Below are positions 26,212 through 34,228 of a stretch of 64,000 nucleotides of DNA, piece by piece. A program made the translations under genes and the position numbers. How positions within the stretch are numbered: position 1 is the stretch's first letter; each line of letters starts with the position of its first letter. The DNA is taken from the NCBI GenBank assembly GCA_963756545.1, contig CAVWNY010000006.1:7854-71853 (forward strand), in the 5' to 3' direction. This stretch comes from DATFDN01 sp963756545. Lineage in GTDB: Bacteria > Pseudomonadota > Alphaproteobacteria > Acetobacterales > Acetobacteraceae. Below the pieces are notes generated by a model that saw nothing but the letters and a program-made list of their open reading frames with translations, made no database searches and was not told where the DNA came from.

Positions 26212-26967
26212 ATGATCGATCTCGGGGTACTCGACTGCACGCTGGATGACGGCATCGCGCGGCGCGCGGCGATCGGGCTTCTCGTGCTGGCGACCGATCA
26301 GACGATGGAGCACGAATTCCGCCGGCTCCTGCGGCTGGACGGCGTCGGGATCTATCATGCGCGCCTCTACAACGATGCCGAGGTCACGCCGGACACCCTG
26401 GCGGCGATGCGCCCGCTGATCGCGCCGGCGGCGGCGCTGGTCCTGCCCGGCACCCGCCTCGACGTGATCGCCTTCGGCTGCACCTCGGCCAGCATGGTGC
26501 TGGGCGAGGAGACGGTGTTCGCCGAGATCCGCAAGAGCCGGCCCGGCATCGCGGCCACCACACCGATCACCGCCGCGTTCGCGGCCTTCCGCGCGCTGAA
26601 GGCCCGGCGCATCGGCGTGCTCACGCCCTACGCGCCGGCGGTGAACGCGAAAGTGTCCGCTTACCTCACGGCCCGTGACATCGAGGTGGCCGCCTTCGCC
26701 ACCTTCGACAAGACGGATGACCGCGAGGCCGCGCGCATCGACGTGGCGTCGATCGCGCGCGGCGTACAAGCGTTGGCGCGCAGCGGGGCGCTCGACGCGG
26801 TGTTCGTGGCCTGCACCAGCCTGCGTCTCGCCGAGGCGGTGGAGGCGATCGAGGCGGATGCGGGAATCCCGGTCACATCCAGCGATCATGCGCTGGCCTG
26901 GCACTGCCTGCGCCTGGCCGGGATCACGGAGCCGCTCGCGGGCGCGGGTCGGCTGTTTCGTCTATGA
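26212..26967 (+). CDS. EutA/maleate isomerase-like Asp/Glu racemase-superfamily protein
   Basis: 251 aa. The two catalytic cysteines are in VIAFGCTSASMVLGEE and AVFVACTSLRLAEAVE, the arrangement of maleate cis-trans isomerase, arylmalonate decarboxylase and ectoine-utilisation EutA. ARRIGVLTPYAPAVNAKVS is the conserved central strand. EutA is favoured because the convergent neighbour is an ectoine synthase homologue, but that is context inference. The ends of the two genes overlap by 44 bp. Confidence 0.78.
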   Translation: MIDLGVLDCTLDDGIARRAAIGLLVLATDQTMEHEFRRLLRLDGVGIYHARLYNDAEVTPDTLAAMRPLIAPAAALVLPGTRLDVIAFGCTSASMVLGEETVFAEIRKSRPGIAATTPITAAFAAFRALKARRIGVLTPYAPAVNAKVSAYLTARDIEVAAFATFDKTDDREAARIDVASIARGVQALARSGALDAVFVACTSLRLAEAVEAIEADAGIPVTSSDHALAWHCLRLAGITEPLAGAGRLFRL

Positions 26968-27343
26968 TGTCGTAGCTGCCGTCGGGACGATGCGTCTCGG
27001 TTCCCGTCAGCGCCGGGGTGAACACGCAGACCAACCGAAGATCGCCCTTCAGCGCGCGCACGATGTGCTGGTCATGTCTGTCCAGCGCATAGGCGGTGCC
27101 GGGCCGGATCGCATGGGTCTTGCCGGTCGTGACCTCGACGACCTCACCCTCGCCGGCGATGCAGTAATTCGTCTCGAGGTGGTGCTTGTAGTGCAGGTGC
27201 AGCTCCGCTCCCTCCCGCACGGTGGTGTCGTGGACGGAGCAGCCCATGGCGTCCTCGCGCAGGATGACGCGTCGGCTCCGCCAGCCGGGTCCGCTCACAT
27301 CGCGGCTTGTGCCGCCTATGTCATCGATCGAGCGTACGATCAT
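26924..27343 (-). CDS. ectC: Ectoine synthase EctC (orphan)
   Basis: 139 aa cupin from ATG 27343, with GAGG 6 bp before. MIVRSIDDIGGTSRDV, CSVHDTTVREGAELHLHYKH, LETNYCIAGEGEVVEV, IRPGTAYALDRHDQHIVRA and VCVFTPALTGTETHRPDG follow EctC closely. EctC closes N-gamma-acetyl-diaminobutyrate to ectoine. There is no ectA, ectB or ectD here, so it is a solitary EctC; solitary homologues are known and can run the reverse hydrolysis or form other cyclic amino acids. Confidence 0.9.
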   Translation of the reverse strand: MIVRSIDDIGGTSRDVSGPGWRSRRVILREDAMGCSVHDTTVREGAELHLHYKHHLETNYCIAGEGEVVEVTTGKTHAIRPGTAYALDRHDQHIVRALKGDLRLVCVFTPALTGTETHRPDGSYDIIDETADPRPRAAP

Positions 27344-27380
27344 GATAGCCTCACAGGGAAATCGTGGCGGGGATCTCGGG

Positions 27381-28556
27381 ATGATGACAACATACGACGT
27401 GGTGATTGTCGGGGGTGGCGCGATCGGCAGCGCCATCGCGTATTTCCTGATGCGGGAGCCGGGGTTCGCCGGGTCGGTCGCGGTGGTGGAGAAAGATCCG
27501 ACCTATCGCACCGCCTCCACGACGCTCTCGGCCGGCGGCATCCGCCAGCAATACTCGACGGAGGTCAATGTCCGAATCGGTCAGTTCGGCATCGGCTTCA
27601 TGCGTGACGCCGCCGCCACCCTGGCGGTGGGCGGCGAGGCGCCGACGCTCAGCCTGCGGGAACAAGGCTACCTCTTCCTCGCCAGTCCGGATGGACTGCC
27701 GGATTTGCAGGCCAATCATGCCTTGCAGCGCCGCCTGGGCGTCGCCGTCGAACTTCTGCCAGTCGTTCCCCTGGTGAAGCGGTTTCCGTGGTTGAACGGG
27801 GCGGGTCTCGCGGCGGGATCGCTCGGGCGTGACGAGGGCTGGCTCGATCCCTACAGCCTCCTGCAAGCGTTCCGGCGCAAGGCCCGCTCGCTCGGCGCCG
27901 AATATCTCCATAACGAGGCGGTGGGGCTGGAACGGAGGGGAAATCGTGTGACCGAGGTGCTTCTGGCGAGCGGCGCCCGCCTCTCCTGCGGCACGGTCGT
28001 GAACGCCGCCGGTCCCCGTTCGCGCGCCGTGGCCGCGATGGCCGGCCTGCCCTTGCCCGTGGAGGCGCGGAAACGCTGCGTGTTCGTCGTGGACTGCAAG
28101 ACAAGGATTCAATCCTGCCCGCTCGTGATCGACGTGAGCGGCGTGTGGTTTCGACCGGAAGGGGACTATTTCCTGTGCGGCGTGTCGCCGCCCGAGGAAC
28201 GCGACGCCGAGGATTTCGGGCTCGAAGTCGATCACGCCATCTTCCCCGACGACCTATGGCCGATTCTCGCCGAGCGCGTGCCCGCCTTCGAGGCATTGAA
28301 GGTCGTGAATTCCTGGGCCGGCCACTACGAATTCAACATTTTCGACCACAACGGCATCCTCGGCGCGCAGCCGGAAGTGCCCAACCTGATCTTCGCCACC
28401 GGGTTCAGCGGTCACGGCCTGCAACAGTCTCCGGCGGTCGGGCGGGGCATCAGCGAGCTGATCGCGTTCGGCGAGTACCGAACCCTTGATCTGCGGCCGC
28501 TGTCGATCGAGCGCATCTTGGAGAACCGCCCGCTGCTCGAACGCAATATCGTCTGA
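27381..28556 (+). CDS. FAD-dependent oxidoreductase (DAO family)
   Basis: 391 aa. DVVIVGGGAIGSAIAYFLM is the FAD Rossmann motif; STTLSAGGIRQQYSTEVNVR and GFSGHGLQQSPAVGRG are shared with FOXRED1/sarcosine-oxidase-beta-like amine oxidases. Divergent from ectC with 37 bp between starts. Likely oxidises an N-substituted or cyclic amino acid; substrate not determined. Confidence 0.84.
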   Translation: MMTTYDVVIVGGGAIGSAIAYFLMREPGFAGSVAVVEKDPTYRTASTTLSAGGIRQQYSTEVNVRIGQFGIGFMRDAAATLAVGGEAPTLSLREQGYLFLASPDGLPDLQANHALQRRLGVAVELLPVVPLVKRFPWLNGAGLAAGSLGRDEGWLDPYSLLQAFRRKARSLGAEYLHNEAVGLERRGNRVTEVLLASGARLSCGTVVNAAGPRSRAVAAMAGLPLPVEARKRCVFVVDCKTRIQSCPLVIDVSGVWFRPEGDYFLCGVSPPEERDAEDFGLEVDHAIFPDDLWPILAERVPAFEALKVVNSWAGHYEFNIFDHNGILGAQPEVPNLIFATGFSGHGLQQSPAVGRGISELIAFGEYRTLDLRPLSIERILENRPLLERNIV

Positions 28557-28573
28557 CCTTGACCCATTGGCGT

Positions 28574-29533
28574 TCAGCCCAGCGGAGCCGGATCGCCCGC
28601 CGCGAACCGCTTCAGAACCTCGTCGCACCCGATGCCGCGGGTGATGAACACCAGCCGTCCCGTGCGCTCCTCATCCGGCCAGGCGTCGAGCCAATCGGGC
28701 GGATAGAGCGTGTGCTGCACGGCGTGGATCGCGGCAATCCGGTCGGTGTCGGCGAAGGCCACGATCCCCTTGACCCGCAGCAGGTCGTCGCCCCGGTCGC
28801 GCGCCAGCCCGCCCAGCGCGCGGACGAACTCGAGCCGCGTCATCGGCCGGCGTAGCGTGAGCGCGAAGCTGCCGATCCCGTGCGTGTGTGAAGCCGCCGC
28901 CGCGAACAGACGGCGTCGCGGACCGTGCGGCACGGCACCGAACATCGCCCGCGCGGGATCGTCCGACCCGCGTGCCTCGGCGATCTCGGCCGCCGGGTTG
29001 AGGGCGCTCAGGCGCTCGGTCAAGGCAGGCGGCGGCGGCGCGAGATCCGTCTTGGTCAGAAGCAGCCGGTCGGCGATCACCGCCTGCGCCGTCGCCTCGG
29101 CGTACCGGTCGAGCGTCGCCAGCCCCGCGATCGCATCCACCAGCGTGAGCACGGAAGCGAACCGCAACGCGCGTTCCAGATGCGCGTCGGCGGCCAGCGT
29201 ATAAAGGATGGGCGCCGGCTCCGCGAGACCGCTCGTCTCGACCACTATCCGACGGAAGGCCGGTACATCGCCCTCGGCGCGGCGCGCGAGCAGGCGATAG
29301 AGCGTGCGCACCAGATCCTGGCGCACGGCGCAGCACAGGCACCCGCTCGGCAGTTGCACCACTTCATCCGGGCTCGCCTCGACCAGCAGATGATCGAGAC
29401 CGACATCGCCGAACTCGTTGATGATAACGGCGGTTTCCGCCATGCCGGGCGAGGTCAGCACGCGGCGCAGGAACGTCGTCTTCCCGCTGCCCAGGAAGCC
29501 GGTCAGGACGGCAATCGGCAAGGGCTCGGTCAT
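28574..29533 (-). CDS. COG0523/CobW-family GTPase
   Basis: 319 aa. Walker A GFLGSGKTT (12-20), the metal-binding CxCC in SGCLCCAV (64-68), VETSGLAEPAPIL switch and TKTD (in place of NKxD). These are metallochaperone GTPases for Zn, Co or Fe/Co nitrile hydratase-type targets. No Zur box or cobalamin gene is seen. Stop lies 17 bp from the convergent oxidoreductase. Same strand as the SDR upstream (7-bp gap). Confidence 0.9.
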   Translation of the reverse strand: MTEPLPIAVLTGFLGSGKTTFLRRVLTSPGMAETAVIINEFGDVGLDHLLVEASPDEVVQLPSGCLCCAVRQDLVRTLYRLLARRAEGDVPAFRRIVVETSGLAEPAPILYTLAADAHLERALRFASVLTLVDAIAGLATLDRYAEATAQAVIADRLLLTKTDLAPPPPALTERLSALNPAAEIAEARGSDDPARAMFGAVPHGPRRRLFAAAASHTHGIGSFALTLRRPMTRLEFVRALGGLARDRGDDLLRVKGIVAFADTDRIAAIHAVQHTLYPPDWLDAWPDEERTGRLVFITRGIGCDEVLKRFAAGDPAPLG

Positions 29534-29540
29534 CGCATCA

Positions 29541-30275
29541 TCAGACGTGCTGGCCGCCGTCGATGACCATCTCCGATCCGGTGATGTAGCGCGCGTTCTC
29601 TGAGCACAGGAAGAACAGCAGTTCCGCGACCTCCCTGGGCTGGCCCATGCGGCGCATCGGGATCTGGCGTTCCACGATGTCGTCGGTGCCGGGCGAGAGG
29701 ATGGAGGTTTCGATCTCGCCGGGGGAGACGGCGTTCACGCGCACGCCGCTCGCGCCAAGCTCGCTCGCCATCTCCCGCGTCAGCGCGCCGAGCGCGGCCT
29801 TCGAGCAGGCATAGGCGGCGGACGCGAACGGGTGGACGCGCGCGCTGACGATCGACGTGATGTTCACGATGCTGCCGCACGAGGCGATCAGGTGATCCTT
29901 CAGCCCCTGCACCAGCGCGACGGCGGCGAACAGGTTCACGTTGAAGACGTGCAGCCAGTCGGCATACGGCATGGCGAGACTGGGTGTCTTGGCGCCGTCC
30001 GGGGTCTTGGGCGAAATCGCAGCATTGTTGATCAGCGCGTCGAGCCGGCCTTCGGCGATGTCGCGGATGCGCGGGATCGCCGCCTGAATGGTGGCGATAT
30101 CGGACAGATCGAGCTGGATGTGGTTGCGCGCCCCGCCCTCCCACGGGCACCGCGGATCGAACGGCTGGCGCGAGATGGTGAGCACGCGCCAGCCGCCGTC
30201 GCTGAATTGTTTCACCGCCGCATGGCCGATGCCCCGGCTGGCGCCGGTCAGCAGCAACACCGGCTGGCCTTCCAT
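29541..30275 (-). CDS. Short-chain dehydrogenase/reductase
   Basis: 244 aa from ATG 30275 behind AGGAGGGAGG. Classical SDR: TGASRGIGHAA cofactor motif, NNAAIS, catalytic Ser in VNITSIVSAR, Y-x3-K as YACSKAALGALTREMA, and the C-terminal ITGSEMVIDGGQHV. NAD(P)H oxidoreductase of unknown substrate. 8 bp downstream of the first substrate-binding protein gene, so in the same operon. Confidence 0.9.
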   Translation of the reverse strand: MEGQPVLLLTGASRGIGHAAVKQFSDGGWRVLTISRQPFDPRCPWEGGARNHIQLDLSDIATIQAAIPRIRDIAEGRLDALINNAAISPKTPDGAKTPSLAMPYADWLHVFNVNLFAAVALVQGLKDHLIASCGSIVNITSIVSARVHPFASAAYACSKAALGALTREMASELGASGVRVNAVSPGEIETSILSPGTDDIVERQIPMRRMGQPREVAELLFFLCSENARYITGSEMVIDGGQHV

Positions 30276-30283
30276 CCTCCCTC

Positions 30284-31540
30284 CTAGCGCTGCGCGTCCG
30301 TGTAGGGGTAGCGGATCGCGCCTGTTTTGTAATCCGCCGGCCACAGCACGATCTCGGTCTTCGCGTCCCGGAACTGGTCGAGCCCGTTGCCGGAGACGCC
30401 CTGGAACTGCACCTCCAGCACGCGCGGCTGCGCCCACTCGCCGTTGGGACCGAAGCTTATCTCGCCCGCGACGGTGCTGAAGCTGTGCGTGCGCAGATAT
30501 TCGGCCAGCTTCTCCTGGTCGAGCCCGGCGACGCCCTGGACCGCCTGCCCCAGCACCTGAAGATCGGCGTAGGCGAGCGGGGCGATGTAGTACCCCAGCG
30601 GATCGACACCGGCGGCGCCCGCGCGCGCCTGATATTTCTCCAGGAACGCCATCGCTTGGGGCGTACGGAAAGGGCCGATCGGCAACCAGAAATCGTAATC
30701 GACGATGCCGTTCAGCAGCGGACCGAGCTGGGTCTTGATGGCGCTCGCCTGGAGCCCGACCATGCCGCCGCCGAACATCCGCGCCTTCAGCCCCACCTCG
30801 TGCGCGGCCCGGATCATGCCGACGGTGTCGGGCGGATAGGAGCCCACGAAGACGAGGTCGGGATGCGCGGCCTGGATCGCGCGGACGATCGGGGTGTAAT
30901 CAGCGGTGCTGGGCGGATAGGTCTGATCGTAGACGACGCGGAAGCCGTATTTGCGTGCCGCCTCGCGCGCGCCGGTCAGCGCGTTCTTCGCGAACTCGGC
31001 ATCCGCGCCGACCAGCGCGACTGTCGCGGGCTTGGGCGACTGCGCCGCCGCCACCGTGAAGAAGCCCTCGGCGAAGCTCTCGGCCGGGTTCGGCCCGCCC
31101 GCGGGGATGATCGAGAAATAGCGCGGGTAGTGGAACTTGCTGTTCACATCGAGGCCGAAGAGTCCGATCAGGGTCAGGTTCCGCTGCATCGCAACGGGCA
31201 GGGCGGGAGCGATGAGATTGGTGCCGTTGCCGCCGATCAGCAGATCGACCTTGTCCACGTCCAGAAGCTTGGTGATGATCTGCGGCACCAGCGCCGGGTT
31301 GCTCTGGTCGTCGTAGTAGAGAAGCTTCACCGGGCGACCGAGCAAACCGCCCTTTGCATTGATGTCCTCGGCCCAGATCTGCATCGCGAGCAGCGCCGCC
31401 TTGCCGTTGGGCGCGATCGCGCCGGTCAGCGACATGTCGAAGCCGATGGTCAGCGGCTGCGCGGCCGGCGCCGCGGGAATAAGCCAGAGCAGGGCGAGCG
31501 CGGCCACCAGCGGCGTGGCGAGGCACGAGGGAAGCGACAT
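30284..31540 (-). CDS. ABC substrate-binding protein, branched-chain type (paralogue A)
   Basis: 418 aa with a signal peptide over about residues 1-27 (LVAALALLWLIPAAPAA). A LivK-type fold: LTIGFDMSLTGAIAPNGKAA, LLYYDDQSNPALVPQIITKL, FVGSYPPDTVGMIRAAHE, LLNGIVDYDFWLP. It is homologous end to end with the gene at 31571. No permease or ATPase adjoins it, so it may feed the liv system at 20481-24767 or act as a sensor. Confidence 0.9.
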   Translation of the reverse strand: MSLPSCLATPLVAALALLWLIPAAPAAQPLTIGFDMSLTGAIAPNGKAALLAMQIWAEDINAKGGLLGRPVKLLYYDDQSNPALVPQIITKLLDVDKVDLLIGGNGTNLIAPALPVAMQRNLTLIGLFGLDVNSKFHYPRYFSIIPAGGPNPAESFAEGFFTVAAAQSPKPATVALVGADAEFAKNALTGAREAARKYGFRVVYDQTYPPSTADYTPIVRAIQAAHPDLVFVGSYPPDTVGMIRAAHEVGLKARMFGGGMVGLQASAIKTQLGPLLNGIVDYDFWLPIGPFRTPQAMAFLEKYQARAGAAGVDPLGYYIAPLAYADLQVLGQAVQGVAGLDQEKLAEYLRTHSFSTVAGEISFGPNGEWAQPRVLEVQFQGVSGNGLDQFRDAKTEIVLWPADYKTGAIRYPYTDAQR

Positions 31541-31570
31541 TCCGACGTCTCCTGTGAGGGCGGCCGCTGC

Positions 31571-32824
31571 TCAGTGCTGCGCGTCCTGGTACGGCGCCCG
31601 CAAGGTGCCGGATTTGTATTCGGTCGGCGCGAGGATCACCTCGGTCTTGGGATCCTTGAACTGCGCAAGATCGTGGCCCTTCACGCCCTGGAACTGCACC
31701 TCCAGCACGCGCGCATCGGTCCACTCGCCATCAGGGCCGAACTTGATCGGGCCGGCGACCGTGTTGAACTCGTGGGCGCGCAGGTAATCGGCGAGCTTGT
31801 CATCATTGAGGCTTTTCGTGCCCTCGACCGCGTCGGCCAGCACTTGCATGTCGGAATAGGCGAAGGGCGGGAGGTAGTAGCCCAGCGCATCCACCCCCGC
31901 GCCGGCGGCCTTGGCCTGGTAAGCCTTCAGGAATGCCATCGCCTCGGGCGTCGCGAAGCCTCCGACCGGGAGCCAGAAATCGTAATCGACGATGCCGTTG
32001 AGCAGGTCGCCCAGTTGCATCTTGATCGAGGTGGACTGCAAGCCCACCATCCCGCCGCCGAACAGCCGCGCCTTCAGCCCCGTCTCGCGCGCGGCGCGCA
32101 GCATGCCGACCGTGTCGGGCGGGTAGGAGGCGACGAAGACGACGTCTGGGCGCGTGGCCTCGATGGATCGCACGATGGGGCTGAAATCAACAGTGCTGGG
32201 AGGATAGCTGCGATCATAGACGATGCTGAGCTTGTTCTCCTTCGCCAGATTCCGCGCGCCGTCGAGGGCATTCTTCGGGAACTCTGCGTCCGCGCCGACC
32301 AGCGCCAGGCGCACGGGCTTTGGGTCCATCCCGGCGGCAACGGCGAAGAAGGGCTGCGAAAAGCTCTGCTTGGGGTGCGGGCCGCCGGTGGGCGAGATCG
32401 AGAAGTATTTCGGGTAGTGGAACTTGCTGTTCACGTCGAGCCCGAGCAGGCCGAGGAAGGTCCGGCCATGCTGGATGATGACCGGCATGGCGGGCGCGAT
32501 CATGTTGGTGGCGTAGCCGCTCACCACGAGATCGACTTTGTCCACGTCCAGCAGCTTGGTGTAGATGCCCGGGATCTGCGCCGGATTGCTCTGGTCGTCG
32601 TAATAGACAAGCTTCACTGGCCGGCCGAGCAACCCGCCCTTGGCGTTGGTGTCCTCGGTCCAGATCTGCATGGCCAGCAGCGCCGCCTTGCCGTTCGGTG
32701 CCAGGCCGCCGGTCAGCGACATCGCGAAGCCGATGGTGATCGGCTGCGTCTGCGCCGCGGCGGGACGAAGGCCGAACACCAGCGCGAGGGCGAAGGCGGC
32801 GGCGAGCAGGCGGCGGCGCGTCAT
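31571..32824 (-). CDS. ABC substrate-binding protein, branched-chain type (paralogue B)
   Basis: 417 aa, signal peptide ending near AAAQTQP. Shares long blocks with paralogue A: APNGKAALLAMQIW, GGLLGRPVKLVYYDDQSNPA, LLDVDKVDL, GLDVNSKFHYPKYFSI, LNGIVDYDFWLP, RVLEVQFQGV. Tandem duplication, 30 bp apart. First gene of the minus-strand run SBP-SBP-SDR-GTPase. Differences cluster in the middle domain, consistent with changed ligand specificity. Confidence 0.9.
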   Translation of the reverse strand: MTRRRLLAAAFALALVFGLRPAAAQTQPITIGFAMSLTGGLAPNGKAALLAMQIWTEDTNAKGGLLGRPVKLVYYDDQSNPAQIPGIYTKLLDVDKVDLVVSGYATNMIAPAMPVIIQHGRTFLGLLGLDVNSKFHYPKYFSISPTGGPHPKQSFSQPFFAVAAGMDPKPVRLALVGADAEFPKNALDGARNLAKENKLSIVYDRSYPPSTVDFSPIVRSIEATRPDVVFVASYPPDTVGMLRAARETGLKARLFGGGMVGLQSTSIKMQLGDLLNGIVDYDFWLPVGGFATPEAMAFLKAYQAKAAGAGVDALGYYLPPFAYSDMQVLADAVEGTKSLNDDKLADYLRAHEFNTVAGPIKFGPDGEWTDARVLEVQFQGVKGHDLAQFKDPKTEVILAPTEYKSGTLRAPYQDAQH

Positions 32825-32867
32825 GCTGGGCTCCTCCCGAAGATTGTTTGCTTGGCCGCACCCATGT

Positions 32868-32954
32868 CGTCATTCCCGCGAAAGCGGGAATCCAGGCCTG
32901 CACGCACCAAGTTCCGTGTTGTCCGCCTGGATTCCCGCTTTCGCGGGAATGACG
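32868..32954. repeat. 29-bp inverted repeat pair (REP-like)
   Basis: Left arm 32868-32896 and right arm 32926-32954 are perfect reverse complements; each contains its own CCCGCGAAAGCGGG palindrome. The 29-bp spacer is unique. Typical of mobile REP/BIME doublets in intergenic DNA. Lies in the 378-bp gene-free stretch 32825-33202. Confidence 0.85.
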
Positions 32955-33020
32955 GAGAATAGCTCAACGCTTGTCCATTGGTACTATACCAGCCCGCCTA
33001 ATGATTGACCCTTCGCCGTC

Positions 33021-33100
33021 GTCATGGCCGGGCTTGGCCCGGCCACCCACGTCTTGAACAACCGCAAAAACGTGGGTGCCCGGCCTTCGCCGGGCATGAC
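33021..33100. repeat. Second inverted repeat, different family
   Basis: Arms at about 33021-33051 (GTCATGGCCGGGCTTGGCCC...) and 33071-33100 (ending CCTTCGCCGGGCATGAC) pair imperfectly around a spacer containing CAAAAA. A common alphaproteobacterial REP-like family, distinct from the one 70 bp upstream. Nothing else is seen between 32955 and 33202. Confidence 0.75.
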
Positions 33101-33202
33101 GAACGCATTATGGATCGGTCAGTATCTAAGCCCGTTGGTATTAGGCCGAGGATCGGTGGTGCTGGCAAGCGCCGTAGTGGATCAGTATCAGGAGCGGAGA
33201 TT

Positions 33203-34228
33203 GTGCCGAACCCCGCAGCTTGGCTAAAGGTGCTCCCGCAGGGCCTTTATTGCGAGCCGGGCGGCTTCTTCATCGACCCGACCCGCGCGGTCGATCGCGC
33301 CGTCATCACACACGCCCACTCCGACCATGCCCGTCCCGGCCACGCTCACGTGCTGGCGAGCGCGGACACGCTGGCGCTGATGGCGGCGCGACTGGGCGAG
33401 GGCGCGGGCCGAGCCACCCGGGCGCTCGGGTGGGGCGAGACGATCGGCGTGGACGGCGTGCGGCTGCGCCTTGAGCCGGCGGGCCACGTGATGGGCAGCG
33501 CACAGGTCGTGATGGAGCACGCGGGCTGTCGCGCCGTGGTGAGCGGAGACTACAAGCGCGAACCCGACCCGACCTGCGCCGGCTTCGTGCCCGTCGCCTG
33601 CGACGTGTTCGTGACGGAGGCGACGTTCGGTTTGCCGGTCTTCCGCCATCCGTCTCCGGGGCACGAGATCGCGCGGCTGCTGGCCAGCCTGTCGCTGTTC
33701 CCGGATCGCACGCACCTCGTCGGCTGCTACGCGCTCGGCAAGTGCCAGCGGGTGATCGCCCTGCTGCGCGAGGCAGGCTGGGATGGCCCGATCTGGCTGC
33801 ACGGGGCGCTGCTGCCGCTATGCGGTGTTTACGAGACGCGCGGCGTGCCGCTCGGCGACCTGCGCGCGGCGACCGCCGCCGCAAAGGCCGAGCTGGCGGG
33901 CGCGATCGTGCTCGCCCCGCCCGGCGCGATCGCCGACCGCTGGGCGCGGCGGCTGGCCGATCCTGTGGTGGCGCTCGCCTCGGGCTGGATGCGGGTGCGT
34001 CAGCGGGCGAAGGCGCGCGGGGTGGAACTGCCGCTGGTGATCTCCGACCACGCCGATTGGGATGAGCTGAACCGAACCATCGACGAGACGGGCGCGTCCG
34101 AGGTGTGGGTCACGCACGGGCGCGAGGAGGCGCTGATCCACGCGATGGCCGGGCGGGGCATCAGCGGGCGGGCGCTGCGTCTGCTGGGCTACGACGAGGA
34201 GGAGGAGGGCGAGACGGCAGGCGCCTGA
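33203..34228 (+). CDS. Ligase-associated DNA exonuclease (metallo-beta-lactamase/beta-CASP family)
   Basis: 341 aa from GTG 33203 with AGGAG 8 bp upstream. Zinc motif ITHAHSDHARPGH, then PAGHVMGSAQVVM, VVSGDYKREPDPTCAGF, ATFGLPVFRHP, and the late LVISDHADWDELNRTI and WVTHGREEAL. This matches the ligase-associated exonuclease branch rather than PhnP. Normally the ATP-dependent DNA ligase follows in the same operon; here a convergent exporter gene overlaps its end by 40 bp. Confidence 0.86.
   Translation: MPNPAAWLKVLPQGLYCEPGGFFIDPTRAVDRAVITHAHSDHARPGHAHVLASADTLALMAARLGEGAGRATRALGWGETIGVDGVRLRLEPAGHVMGSAQVVMEHAGCRAVVSGDYKREPDPTCAGFVPVACDVFVTEATFGLPVFRHPSPGHEIARLLASLSLFPDRTHLVGCYALGKCQRVIALLREAGWDGPIWLHGALLPLCGVYETRGVPLGDLRAATAAAKAELAGAIVLAPPGAIADRWARRLADPVVALASGWMRVRQRAKARGVELPLVISDHADWDELNRTIDETGASEVWVTHGREEALIHAMAGRGISGRALRLLGYDEEEEGETAGA

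Noticed and set aside
30485..32962. 825-codon plus-strand open frame
   Set aside because: Antisense to two clear substrate-binding proteins; composition (Arg/Gly/His-rich, no domains) is the usual high-GC mirror frame.
14408..33100. Repeats as a CRISPR array
   Set aside because: Copies are palindromic, few, widely scattered and without regular spacers.
33203..34228. Metallo-beta-lactamase protein as PhnP
   Set aside because: Its motifs and length fit the ligase-associated exonuclease group, it is 21 kb from the phn operon, and a 2H phosphoesterase already occupies the PhnP slot.
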